Positions 1 to 11,503 of a stretch of DNA of 33,304 nucleotides are shown here, in pieces. The DNA is from Didymodactylos carnosus (taxonomy: Eukaryota; Rotifera; Eurotatoria; Philodinida; Philodinidae). Below the pieces are notes generated by a model. The model had not been told where the DNA came from, did not search any database, and was given only the letters and a program-made list of their open reading frames with translations. A program made the translations under genes and the position numbers. The DNA lies in NCBI GenBank assembly GCA_905250885.1, contig CAJNOQ010001308.1:1-33304 (forward strand), in the 5' to 3' direction. Each line of letters starts with the position of its first letter. Position 1 is the first letter of the stretch.

Positions 1-1831
1 AACAGTTCGGTAGGAAGTTTCTACATTTTTGCTTTGTAGAAGCAATGCTGACAAGCTTTTTAGACGTATTTGAAGAAAATGACGTTATTCTTACCGTCTA
101 AAGTAGAAGAAATGGATCATCTCCTCAAATGGGCGAGTCTAAGTATTGTTTCTCAGTCGAGTTTTGTATTCTTTCTGAACAAATGTGAAATGAACTAGTT
201 CTCATAAGTCTATAAATAATGCGAATTTGAAAGCGCTCTTCATATGAAAGATAGTTGTAGTCTTAGAATCAGTGCTTGTAAGACACATTATGTGTCTGAG
301 AATTTATCCAAAAAATGTGTCCATTCCATGTATTTTTTTCATATGTCCTGTTTAACGACACACTTCCAGGTGGTGTTGCAGAGGATACATTCCAAAGCCT
401 CCGTACGACACACATGACAAAATTTTCTTCGTCAATTTTTATGCTTAGATTTTCACTTTTCGTATTTATGATTTAGATATTTATTCTAATACATTAGGGC
501 GTGTGGTACTTGGGATTCAGTTAGCTTGTGGTATTAGGAAAAACGTAATGTTAAGTCCCTGTTCAGAGATTAAATGGAGCGAGAAAGGCCTAGTTGCAGT
601 TGCAATTAATTCGAAACTGCTATTAGACTACTAATCTATCGAAGTTCACACTTCAACAGGTTAATGAGAAAAGTGGCAAAATTTGATTCAAAATGGATGT
701 TACTTATATTTCTTTGCTTTAGGAAAACAAAATAGGTAAATGAAAGTCATGTGCACCACATCCAGACACATCAAGTATGTCTTCGAAAATAAGCATTTAG
801 TTCAAGTGTCTCAAATAAAGTCATATGATTTATATAGACACATTAAAAGGTGTTGTCGCACACAACGTTTTGTAGATATGTTTTGCTATACGGCATTTCT
901 CTTTGCTGGACACTTTTAACCCTTTGATTACCAGTTTGTTTTTAATTCTCCATTTCTTAATAAAAACAGTTTGTAAAAATAAAGTTTTTACACAAAGAAA
1001 ATTAATGTGAATATAATATTCAAATGCTCATAAAATGTAATAAAAAGAGATGTTCTTCTAGAGTTTCTAATTTGTTAATAAATTAGCTTTAGGGCTGTCT
1101 AGCGTAGCAGAATGCAGCAGAATAATATGACAGAAAAGTTCGATCATTTTTCTCGAACATAAAAGTGCTCTAAAGATTCAAAAAGTGTGTACTAAAATCA
1201 GAATTTTATGCTCATACCGAATGGATATTTAGAACTTTTGTAGTGGTTTGTTGTGGAGGACTAGAAATACAGCATTGAAACTTAAAAATTTTCTTCGATC
1301 GGAAGGAAAAAAAACTTTTTGTCGAGTAATAGTGCTCCAGATGTTTCAAATGCATAGGATTATAGAGCAAACATTTTTGTACAAAACAGTGTATAGAAAT
1401 AATTTAATAGATGTAAGAATAAAGAGTAAAAAGTATTTTATTAAATTCTGCTTTCCACGTAAAACGTGAAATAAGGAAAAGTCGAATTTATTCGCAGAAT
1501 AACTTCTTTATAACACAATGTATCTGAGATTTATTTTATCTAAAAAATTTAAAAAACTTATTTATGAAACTTATTTAATTTATAAAAAAATTAGAAACGT
1601 TTATTTTCGTTGAATCTTAGATATTTATGAGAAAACATCTGAATTTTTATTTTCATCCAAATAAATTTTTGAGGCTTTCCACATTGCGCGTGCAGTGTTT
1701 TATAACAAAAAGTAACTTTCAGTATATTTCTACGATATTTTCTTTTATTGAAAATTCAACGGCATATTTTGCAAGCACAAATATCAAGAAACAGGTTTTT
1801 TCACAGCTTGATACAAACAGCGTTGAAACCC

Positions 1832-2514
1832 ACATCATTTGATTCAGTTTTTCGTGCTGATTACGAATATGATCTTTCCATGCTTATTTATGGTTGCTTA
1901 GGCCTCTAAAATGACGTTTTATTAATGAATTTCCCTACTTTTGGGGTATTTTCAAATTTTGATCATGTTTTGCATCTTTTTTTCAATTTTTAAGATCATA
2001 TTTGGAAAGAAAACAAAAAATGAAATTGATCTATGTATCTAACTCATTGGATTAAGTCTTAGTTGTATTGCAAAGTGGTCATCAAATGGCCAAAAGTTTG
2101 TGTGATTCACCAATTTTCCACTTTTTGGCGACAAACTTATGTAAAACTTAGTTTTATATATTGAATTTTACCTGATTTACATAGAAAAATCATTTTTACA
2201 CACGACTGAATGTGTTTTCTTCTTTCAAACTTAGTTCCTGGATTGGCTGGCGGCCAAAATCGTAGGACGGGCAAAAAAACCACCTGTCAAAAAAAGTTGT
2301 TTTTTTCATTTCCAGGAACGTTTTCGTACAAAACGAACCTGATATTCGTAATCAGCATGAAATTCTGCATCGAATGATGTATAATCTAAATAAATCGAAA
2401 AAAAAACTTTTTCCATGTTCCAAAGGGACGGAAATTTTTCGAAAAAAATGAAAATGATTTTCAACAGAAAAAGATATCTCATTTTACCCAAAATATGATG
2501 CTGATTCCGAATAT
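1832..2514. repeat. dispersed repeat with inverted 39-base copies
   Basis: Bases 1832-1870 and the reverse complement of 2342-2380 match at 34 of 39 positions without a gap. The shared core is GCTGATTACGAATAT. A third, direct copy of that core with one change (GCTGATTCCGAATAT) lies at 2500-2514. Sequence outside the 39-base blocks does not pair, so this is not a simple terminal-inverted-repeat transposon. It may be parts of a repeated family broken and rearranged here. Confidence 0.55.
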
Positions 2515-2615
2515 ATAATTATTGTTTGAAAACAGTGTGGTAAAAAAAAACGGCCTTATCGCAACTAGTCCTTCATTTGGGTTACAACCGGTGCATGTCT
2601 ATTCCAGACTGCAGA

Positions 2616-2621
2616 TTTATT
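2616..2621 (-). terminator. candidate polyadenylation signal of the EF-hand gene
   Basis: TTTATT on the plus strand reads AATAAA on the minus strand, about 160 bases past the stop codon of the calexcitin-like gene. The sequence is AT-rich, so the hexamer could be chance. It is the nearest clear signal I saw on the right strand. Confidence 0.35.
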
Positions 2622-2781
2622 CATTGGTATCATAAATTTCAGCAGGATTTGTTTTGTGAAGAAAAAAATGTAATTGTTATATTATGAATAATACAAAAAA
2701 AGAACAAAAACAGTTTCTGAAAAAAATAGTAGTAATAGTAGATGTCAATCAATCAAATATTTTAAATCAGTATATATGCTG

Positions 2782-3797
2782 TCATTTGTCTAAGCCAAGG
2801 TTGAGTGGATGATTGGGAATTTCGTTTAAAAAGAATTTTTTCATAAATTCTGAAAATAAATTGTAATCCATTGGTTTCTTGCCATGATCAGTAATGAAAT
2901 CAAAGGCTTTCTCAGCTAGAAATAAAATTAAAAGTTACACAATGTTGAAAAGAACAACAATTTTATTCTTACCTGCAGTTTCATCGATATCCCATAACAT
3001 AAGCATACCAACAAATTCATCTTTTGTTGCTGAACGTTCATCTAGAGAAAGATAAACGCAAGAGTTAGTTTTGATATAGTAGAGTAATGACTGCCGAACA
3101 TTACCTAAAAATTCTGTTGCTCTATACAATGCTTTGTGAAGACCTAGAAGTACATTATACTAAATGTTTAACCGTAGATAACAGAAATAAGCACGTACCT
3201 TCGTACCATTCGGGAAATTCATTTTTATCTTTTAAGCCACGAATAATATCATTCATTACATTCAGCCATTCCTCTGAAACAAGGGCAATTATACGTCAAT
3301 ACAAGGTACTCTACTAATCCCAGAAAAAGACGTTCTTACCTAAATCAATGTTTCCATCATTATTTGCATCACCAACTGCGCATAAATCCCAAAAATATTT
3401 CTGAAAATGTTGTTCCAATCTTTTACGTAACACTTTCAAACGAGCATTACGCGCGGCATCTTCTTTGGGAACAATAGACTAAAAACATAGTTAATTAATT
3501 CATTAAATGAAGAAATGGATAAAAATGAAATTTTTTAATTGGTATACATAAAAAACGTGATATTTTATTTTTTTAAATTTAATTGTTATCAAAACGAGAA
3601 TTACATTATTTTAGGTACTTACTTCAATAGCTGCTTCGAAATCTGTCCAATTAACTAAACCATCATTATTGGTATCTACATTATAATAATTCTATTATAG
3701 AGTTATACGAAAATGAAGTACACCTCATACCCAACGTTTTTGTGAAAAACTGTTCAAGTTTTTTAAGTGATTGCTTAGGAATATTTTCTCGTGGCAT
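2782..3797 (-). CDS. calexcitin-like sarcoplasmic calcium-binding protein (EF-hand)
   Basis: The coding exons, in order of translation, are 3731-3797, 3623-3675, 3340-3478, 3199-3273, 3105-3143, 2973-3041 and 2782-2915. All introns are GT-AG and phases agree, giving 576 bases and 191 residues, the usual length for sarcoplasmic calcium-binding proteins and calexcitins. Two canonical EF-hand loops are visible. Loop 1 spans residues 23-34 (DTNNDGLVNWTD, with Asp instead of Glu at position 12). Loop 2 spans residues 77-88 (DANNDGNIDLEE). The third hand, around residue 125, is shortened and lacks a usable loop. The fourth (ITDHGKKPMDYNLF) is degenerate, as in calexcitin, and the C-terminus also follows calexcitin. 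The family buffers or senses cytosolic calcium in muscle and neurons. The gene stands alone, 2.2 kb from TSR1. The family assignment is firm; calexcitin versus other SCP subtype is less certain. Confidence 0.9.
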
Positions 3798-3820
3798 TAT
3801 TGCTATTAGTATAAAACGAA
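3798..3820 (-). promoter_or_regulatory. splice acceptor just before the EF-hand start codon
   Basis: On the minus strand TACTAATAG ends five bases before the ATG, leaving the leader CAATA. The T-rich sequence before it (TTCGTTTTATACTAATAG) looks like a 3' splice site. It could be a spliced-leader acceptor or the end of a 5' UTR intron. Confidence 0.4.
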
Positions 3821-5884
3821 GAATGTAATTAGTGCAATCTATAATTAAAAAATATTTTGTTACAATATGCGGGGAGAAAGGTGACAGCACTTAATAGATA
3901 TATATGTAACAAACAACCAAAACGAAGAAGATATCTGTAAAATTCTTTTCTATCATCGTCTGAAAAAGAAGAAGACAATAGATACAACGCAAGGTTAATA
4001 TAACAAAATATATTTCAACGACTAACAACAGACATTGCCAAATGCTTATTCATAAAAGAATGATTATTCTATACAAGAAAAACTTTGTTATACCATTAAT
4101 GTTCTATTTTCCGCTAAGAGAAAAAATAATATCAGCAAGGAACAAGATAAAAATCGTGCATAGATACATATGTATGCACAGCACCACTGTATTTCTCTAA
4201 TATACTTTCACGCACTATTTATAATGGAGTACCATACATCATAATATGAGTTTTTGTCAAATTCCTGTGCTAAGAATGTCAAACTGGCCGATTCTGTCCA
4301 CTATCGGGCACAAAATATTTCTCAGTTGGTATGAACAATCTGTATTTCAGTCGGAAGATTACTATTTAAAAAAATATGACAATGTTCGTTTACCAATATG
4401 AATATTTTTGGTAGAAAAAGAAAAAGAAGTTCGACACTATTGCAAAGTCAGAAAAAAATGCTCGATGTTTTTTCGGAAAAATTCGGAAGTAAGATAGCTG
4501 AGCTAAAGATCTTCTCGTTAGTTACTCCCTTCTACTTCTAAACAGGGAACATTTATCTATGTTGATATTTAACTACTACTTATTGACAAGAACAATTGAT
4601 CAATATCAACGGATGTAATGGGAGTTAAAATATGAAGTGTCTTAAAATACCACCCTAATACTTTTACCTTACGTCCAGTCGAATATATGACAAGAAGAAT
4701 TATGTGCCTGGAGTAGATAAGTAAATGTAGAAGCAAAAGAATAATTTTCTATTACTTGTCTTCTCTCTGTTATATGCTGATCAATATGTACAGTTATTTT
4801 CTACGATGTAGCGAAACCTGTCTAGTTATGCTGTTCTCTTTCCCTTTTCCAAATTGTAACCGCTTAATAATATAACTCTCATTTTTTGTCAGATTCATGT
4901 GGTGATTTTCTTTTTCATTCTCATCATTATGATCCCAAAACAGAGAAAAATATCATAGTAAGAAATTTTTTTCTAGAAATGATATCACAGACAAGATGTA
5001 AGTTATCAAAGAAAATTCATATAGACTGACACGATAATTTTCGGAAAATATTCTTTTTCTTCAACAAGAAAATTATCAATGTAAACATTGTCCAACGCAC
5101 GAACGCTCTTCGTTTTTTTCACAATAATATGTGGGTGCTAACATGAAGAAACAGAAGGAGGAGAGCAATCATAAAATCAGTTCTGGTCAGTGTCTTTGTA
5201 TCGCTAGGAAGATGTCGCTCACACATGAATTATACGTTATAATCCTACCTGTATTACAAAAAAAGTGTCTGTGACATCAAACACTGTTTCTGAGCTATTG
5301 TTTGAACTTTGACTCTCAAGTTTGTTTCACCTAAGTATCAAGAAAAATGCCTGATCACATATACAACCCATGACGATTATGCGTTTTATTCAACGCTAAA
5401 CATGAATCTTTCATCAAAAATATTAGGCACATATTAATAGAAATATTTGCTTCTAATTTAGCAATGGTGTGTACGAATCACTTGTGAGAAGTACGTCGAA
5501 CTTTAGATATTTTGATTTCAATATTCGAATAGATTTTTATAAATTTAAATGCATTTATTCTAAGTAGATATTTGAATTTTTTGTTTCTTTTACGAATGAT
5601 TGCTAGACAATTGTACCAAGTTTGATATCTCAGTCAGACACAATTAGTATGTACTCTACTTTGGCGATTAATTGTGCGATAGCATGAACAAATTTTTCTT
5701 CACACTTGTTCCTACAGTCACTTTTAATGTAGTTGAGGAAGTTGTATATAGTCAAGATTGTCATAAATTTGATGTGTCATTCATTACAGTATAGTTTTAT
5801 TGTTTAAAATCCATATAATCAGACAAGTAGACTACTATTTTGAGGACAAATGAAATTCATTCATATTAATAAGATGTAATAATT

Positions 5885-5896
5885 TTTATTTTTATT
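5885..5896 (-). terminator. candidate polyadenylation signals of TSR1
   Basis: Two adjacent TTTATT words on the plus strand read as two AATAAA signals on the minus strand, 73-84 bases past the TSR1 stop codon. Position and strand fit a 3' end signal for TSR1. Confidence 0.5.
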
Positions 5897-5968
5897 TTCT
5901 TAAACGAGTGCTATAACCATAAACAAACGAAATAAAAAAAACAAATAAAATAGACGGTATAATAATAT

Positions 5969-8900
5969 TCATTGCATAGTCGATATTTTACTATTTTGCT
6001 CGTCTTTTTCTTTGATTGTTTTTTGCAGTTGATAATTTTCATCTACAAGTGGCTCATACGTCCATTTTGGAAAGACACGCTTGTATAAATTCATTAAAAT
6101 TGTATCTTGAGATTTCATGATACCATCAAACTGACATTTCATATGTCCATGAGTACCTAAATAGAAAAGAAATAAAATGTAAAAAAATGTCTATCTATCA
6201 ATGAGATCGAATGGTTTGATTTTAAGTTTTTTTTCTGCATCCGAATAAAAACAAATCTTATTCTTAAGTTCAAATTTTTTCAAACACAACATAAAACAGA
6301 CATTTGAATAAGAGAACTACAAAACTTAGTCTGCATTCTATATCCTTGTATAAGAATAAACATACCAAGTGATTCTTTAATATGTCCACGTCTGCCCAAT
6401 CTTGTACGAATTTCAACGGGTTTAAACCAGTTCACATCCTCTGAAAGACAATAAACATATATGATAAATGAGAATAACATCTTTATTAAAAAACATTATC
6501 ATTTTAATTCAATTTATTATTCTTTAACAATATATATACCTGGAGTAAAAAACATGTATCGAACAACTGCTGATTTTCTCATAATTTTTAATGGATGTCC
6601 ACTTAATACAAGTCGTTTCAATACAATTCGATCAGGATTTACTGACATTAGTGTACCATGTGCTACTAGTTCTTGTGTACCATCAGAATGTTCTTTAAAT
6701 ACTAATACAGCTGCTGGTGGATATGTGATTGGTCCATAGCATGTACCAACTAATATTTGATTTGGACGAAAATAACGTTCAAACTAAAATGCACGCAATA
6801 TTATAAAAGTATTGTAGGCATATTCAACACAACTTACTTTATGTTTAGTTCCATTTGTGTGTTGTGAAAAAATTGTTCCCGCTCTAAATCTTCTAAATCC
6901 AACATGAAATATTAATTTTTCTTTTGATTTTAGAATCTGGTTACTCTCCGATGATGCTAGTGTACGATGTAAAACAAAATTTAATACAGATAAACATTGT
7001 TCATATGGTAATAAACCAATTAAAAATACATGACGTCCAGGAGCTAGAAACATAGATAAAAGATCATGTGTAATCAGTTGAAAAAGTACAACATCGTTCT
7101 TACCAAAACGAACAACAGGCACATTTTTCAAATATAAATTAACATATGTATTGACCTAAAATTAAAATTTAATCATCGAGCAATTGCATTATTAACGTTG
7201 TTGAACTGGTAAAAATACAAAAAGAAATTTTATCACTTCAAACAATTTCAGTTCATTTGTCTTACTTGTGCCTTCGATTCATCATCTTCGTTTTGTTCTT
7301 GTTCTTGTTGAATATGTTTAACCATATGACGAAAATTTGGAAATTGATATATTCGAGAATAGTCTGCTGGTAAATTTTCTTTCGGATCCCATTTTGTTGT
7401 ACGAAAACTTTTTAAACCTCGATACCTATTCAAATAACGAGAGTCTATAATTGTGCACAATAAAATGAAAATTTAATCAAACCATACTTTTGAAATCGAA
7501 CTCGAGCTGGAATATCAAGTGGTGTATCAATTTCATCTGGAAATTGTTCATCGATTTTAGCTTGTTTCAACTTTTCTAGTCTAAAATAATTACAATACTG
7601 ACAATATAAAAATAGAAAATTATCTTATAGGATGCATACGTTTCTTTATCTTCTTCCAAATCCATTTTTTCATCATATCCAGCATCATTCAAGATAATAT
7701 CTTCCATTTCTTCAGTATCATCTTCTTTTTCGTTTATATCTTTCACACTATTCTCTTCATTAATATCATCATCTAATTTCATTGAACCAATATCATCCGG
7801 CATCATTTCACCATCCTACAAATTATATAATAAGTAAAAGAGAACTAACATCATTCAAATTTAAGTCTCACTTCTTCGTCTTCTTCTTTAATATCGTCTT
7901 CGTCCTGCTCTCCATCTTCTTCATCTGATACCATCCATGCAGCTTGATATTCTGACGTACCTTTTGGTACACGTTTTTTAACTTGATGACGTTCACCTGA
8001 AATAAACTATTAGAAATAACATTTACTATTAAATTTGTTTCTATTACACTTACCTTGTGCTTTTTCTAATTCTTCTGTTGTTGGCCACGTTTGTTCATTA
8101 TCCATTGGATCATGTTCAGCTTCTTCAGTTAATGATGTTTGTTTTTCAGGATCAGGTGTTAATGTTGAAGTGACTACGGGTTTTACAATACCATCAGCCT
8201 GAAAATATATTAATATGTACACATTTTTGTGTAAATAAAATTATTTAAACCACTTACGCCTCTCTCAAAATCTATTAGATCAATTTTTTCAATTTGAAAT
8301 GTGCCTAAACCAGGCAAATGAACTAATGAATTTGGCGATAAACTTGTACCACGAATATAACCGCTAATTTTCAATGTGGAACCAGTTAATGAGGCACTTG
8401 TCGATTCCTGAGTATAAAAATCAATATTATCATAAATATAAATTGAACTATGATGGATAAAATAGTATATTTCACTTACGGCTGTTTGCTGATAGGTTAA
8501 TGACTCAGCAAATATATAGGGTCGTTGTTTTCGAAAAGGTGGTAAAGACATTTTTTGTTCAGTTAGTTTTCTTAGAATAAGTTGACCCTCTAATTCGGAA
8601 TCTAATTTTAATAATTTTGCATCCGAACATCTAAATGAAATAAATGCAAAGCGTTGATTAAAGAAAAAAATTATTAATGTTACATCATATTTTTTAAATT
8701 ATACTTTTAGAGAATAAATAATATTACATCCAACTCTTTGTTTTTTGATTGAGAAAAAAGACTAAACTTTTTTTAAAATAAAAACGAAGAATATATTCAG
8801 AATCAGTGCATGAAACTGTATCAGACTATGTATAAAACAATATGTTTTGGATAAAAAATCTTACTGAAAGTTTTTTCTGACGGCGACTTTCGAAAAAATT

Positions 8901-11160
8901 AATATTTTTGACAGCCTTAATTCTTTGTCTATAAGGTATCGGGATGGATAAAGAATGATAATAATCCCTTAAACAACGTTTATTCACAAAAAAACTGTGA
9001 TATTTGCACCACGAGCTAAAGCTGCTTACTAGGATTTCCGAATGTCTGATACTGTCCTGATTTTTTCTGGTGGATAGTCTTTTTAAAAAGTCTGCAAACA
9101 GTTTTTTTCTAAACAAGTGAAACATTTGTTCATTGAAAAGAATTTTTGTTACTCTGGAATTTATTTTTTCAACGAAAACAATATTTAATTTTCATCTCAG
9201 TCACTGATGTAAAGATGCAATGGGTTCGCCTCCTTCTCCTCATTATTGTACTGATCTTTTCTAACTTTTCTTTTTTCTTTTTCAATAAAGCTTATAACAT
9301 CTGAGCCATCTTGCAGAAATAACGATATATTTTGTTCTTTCTATACAGTGCTTGATTTTTATCCTAATCAAACTTCTAGTTGTCATGAACTTTTGTGTCA
9401 CATCTATCTCACTGCAATACTGTCCTTTAGTAGTATGATCACATAGAAAGTTTTTCATTCCTTTTCAGAATTTCAAATACAATAACATCTTTCGTCATAT
9501 GAATCTGCAAAAAAGACCGTGATTCATGGACCAAATGTCTCTAAAACGTCATAAATAACTCCTCCCGTATGTTGTATCGTGCTGTACGAAATAAGAGATA
9601 TAATCCTAATTACATACCGTTTCACTAATGTATTTTCGATAATTTTGAATGTTGAAGTTTGTTGTTTAGCCGGTTGAATGTCTTTTAAACCATTGAGTAT
9701 ATATAAGGAATTTGGTAAACAATGTAAATGGATTAAATCCAATAAGTAATCACCTTCATTATCTAAACCACTCCCTGATATTAAAAACAAAACTGAATCA
9801 GACATCTAAATGAACATAGACAATTAAAAATAGTACAAAATAAGCAGAAGTCTTACTTTCGCTGCGTCAAGAACATTTTCTAAACATGTACGATCAGGTG
9901 AGAGAAAACAAAATTTTGAACGTAATTTTGGACATCTAAATAGACACAGATACTATAGTTAGAGAAACACAACTATCAACTAGCATATGGGGACATGTTG
10001 CTCAGAATGGGTTTAAAAGCACACACATTCTCCGTAACGACAAGTCAGAACGGACATCTTATTTTTAAATAAAGCAAAGACATATGGGAACAACGTAAAA
10101 GGGCCCAATTTTCACTTTGGGTCGTCAGGCTTTTAAACTGTTGAAAGTTATATGCCAGTTTCCTCCCTTCTTTTTGAACTATTGAACTAAACTCTTCTGA
10201 AAATAAAACAAATAAAAACTTCAAAAATCCGGGTTTTTTACGTCGTTATCCTAATTTAATTTGATATTTCAAAACCAATTCGAGCTCTCTAGCTGCTTTC
10301 TGAGAGGAGATCTGTCGGACACTTATTAAGGTGACATCTATTGAACGAAAGTAGGTGGAGCCTTCAAAATTTTACCATAGCTATTCCTCAACATACCCAA
10401 CGTTTCTGTCAAGTTCTGTCCCACTCATTGTTATCGAGTAGATTTCTAACCCTACGCAGAAGCCTAAATTAGGTCTGTACATCTCATAGGACTTTCATCA
10501 CTAATTAAGTAGAATGGCTGAGAGTGAATTAGTTTCACGTACGTGTATATTCTTGCACCGCAATCCGTTGCTACTTCGGTTGATTTATCGTCATAAATTG
10601 ATGTTAAAAGTTGAATTATTGTAAATGAATCAATATCAGCTGATAATGGAACAATGGTCTGAATAGAAAAAATCAACTTTACAATGATTTCCAAAGGCTA
10701 AGTTTTTGAAAGATGTTATGGATAATAGATTTTTTTTGCAAGTGATTTGATCCTAATTGTACTCAGTATCTTCGTACAATAAAAATATTAATTTATTACT
10801 TACAACAATATGTGGTACGCCATCTAATGCTCCAATATTTCTTCTTTGATTGAAATAATCTTCACGTTTTTGTTTTCTTATTTGTTGTGCTTTATTTAAA
10901 CGATCTTGTTTTGTTTCTAGACGTTTTTGTTTACCACGTTGTTTTGTCAATAATTTAACATTAACACGACCTAGAATAATTGGTGAAAAACAAAATGTTA
11001 GGTATATGTGTTAAATGTTAAAATATATCAGAGAAAAATATTTACCTTTTGATGCTCGTTTAATTTCTCCATTTGAACGATGTCGACCAGATTTAAATGG
11101 TTTATTTTGCTGTTTCAATACACCAGGACGATGTACAATACCATCGTTATCACCAGACAT
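5969..11160 (-). CDS. tsr1: pre-rRNA-processing protein TSR1 homolog
   Basis: Seventeen exons: 11046-11160, 10804-10970, 10543-10658, 9857-9935, 9618-9805, 8480-8630, 8258-8407, 8054-8198, 7872-7996, 7640-7815, 7488-7580, 7266-7425, 7104-7155, 6838-7043, 6540-6783, 6366-6440 and 5969-6156. They give 2430 bases and 809 residues; human TSR1 is about 804. All junctions are GT-AG with consistent phase. Landmarks: the N-terminal [11 protein letters not shown] and SGRHRS signature (residues 9-28); an AARP2CN-type segment with LKISGYIRG (about 283-291); the linker motif [11 protein letters not shown]; an acidic stretch at about 395-465; and a C-terminal RIBIOP_C/DUF663 region with [38 protein letters not shown] and [14 protein letters not shown]1 is a GTPase-like but catalytically inactive assembly factor on pre-40S particles, acting in cytoplasmic 18S maturation. 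The introns at 9936-10542 and 8631-9617 are unusually long for this gene. Identification is very secure. Confidence 0.96.
8631..9617 (-). other. long TSR1 intron (intron 5)
   Basis: This 987-base intron splits an Arg codon between the LVK(R) and [10 protein letters not shown] segments. It is many times longer than most introns in the gene. I see no embedded gene; the short minus-strand frame at 8826-9125 has no family features. I looked for snoRNA boxes, since ribosome-biogenesis genes often host them, and found no convincing C/D pair. Confidence 0.6.
9936..10542 (-). other. long TSR1 intron (intron 3)
   Basis: A 607-base intron between the exon ending ARIY and the exon starting CPKLRSKF. 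Donor GTACGT and acceptor TTTAG are clear. The interior is somewhat richer in G and C than the flanking introns, which may mean an old insertion. No gene or repeat boundary was recognised. Confidence 0.5.
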
Positions 11161-11185
11161 GTTGAATCCTTTTGATCTACAACGA
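11161..11185 (-). promoter_or_regulatory. splice acceptor 16 bases before the TSR1 start codon
   Basis: On the minus strand TTCGTTGTAG is followed by a 16-base leader and the ATG at 11160. The AG is at 11177-11178. SIN1 ends only 343 bases upstream, so this position suits a spliced-leader acceptor; a 5' UTR intron is the alternative. Confidence 0.4.
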
Positions 11186-11503
11186 AGTATATACGGTTTT
11201 TTCAGAGCAACCAGAATATCGACAGAGAACATTAGCATTGAGCACCACATGAACAAATCTTATTTCCATTCAGAACTGAAGTAAAATAATCTATTCAAGA
11301 TATTTCTGATTTTTGGCACAAAACTAATACACTTATCTAAGAGTTTGCACTGTTTTTTTTCTGGCTTTGTTTTTGGTATCTGCTCATATGAGTTAAAAAA
11401 AAACGACATAAAGAAAATAAATAAAGAACTTATTTTAGTTATAAAAAAATAATGTAATTATTTTGTATAAAAATAGCCTAAAAAAATTTAAAATATAATT
11501 ATT
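11161..11503. other. short spacer between SIN1 and TSR1
   Basis: A 343-base AT-rich spacer separates the SIN1 stop codon from the TSR1 start codon on the same strand. No clear AATAAA signal was found for SIN1 on the minus strand. Only the candidate acceptor before TSR1 stands out. Confidence 0.55.

Larger units (their letters stand above)
1..2781. other. gene-free left flank with diverged repeats
   Basis: I find no convincing exon here. Open frames are short, AT-driven and show no family motif. The stretch holds several copies of a GACACA/TGTGTC word in the first kilobase, including a 17-base palindrome at 281-297 (AGACACATTATGTGTCT). It also holds an inverted 39-base repeat pair near 1832 and 2342, listed separately. 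The right end, 2600-2781, is the 3' flank of the minus-strand EF-hand gene. This looks like decayed intergenic or transposon-derived sequence. Confidence 0.6.
3798..5968. other. intergenic region between the EF-hand gene and TSR1
   Basis: About 2.2 kb of AT-rich sequence without a recognisable exon, RNA gene or clear repeat. It should contain the promoter of the EF-hand gene at its left end and the 3' end of TSR1 at its right end. No long open frame with family features was found on either strand. Confidence 0.6.

Noticed and set aside
2306..2491. Minus-strand frame of 61 codons near the left end
   Set aside because: It overlaps the inverted repeat block and an A/T-rich stretch; no domain and no splice context.
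6461..6739. Plus-strand open frame of 92 codons
   Set aside because: It is the antisense of TSR1 exon 15 (6540-6783), whose minus-strand protein matches the family well.
8826..9125. Minus-strand frame of 99 codons in TSR1 intron 5
   Set aside because: No family features; the flanking TSR1 exons join in phase without it.
10443..10503. Box C-like GTGATGA in a TSR1 intron, suggesting a snoRNA
   Set aside because: No CUGA box D and no terminal stem at a suitable distance.
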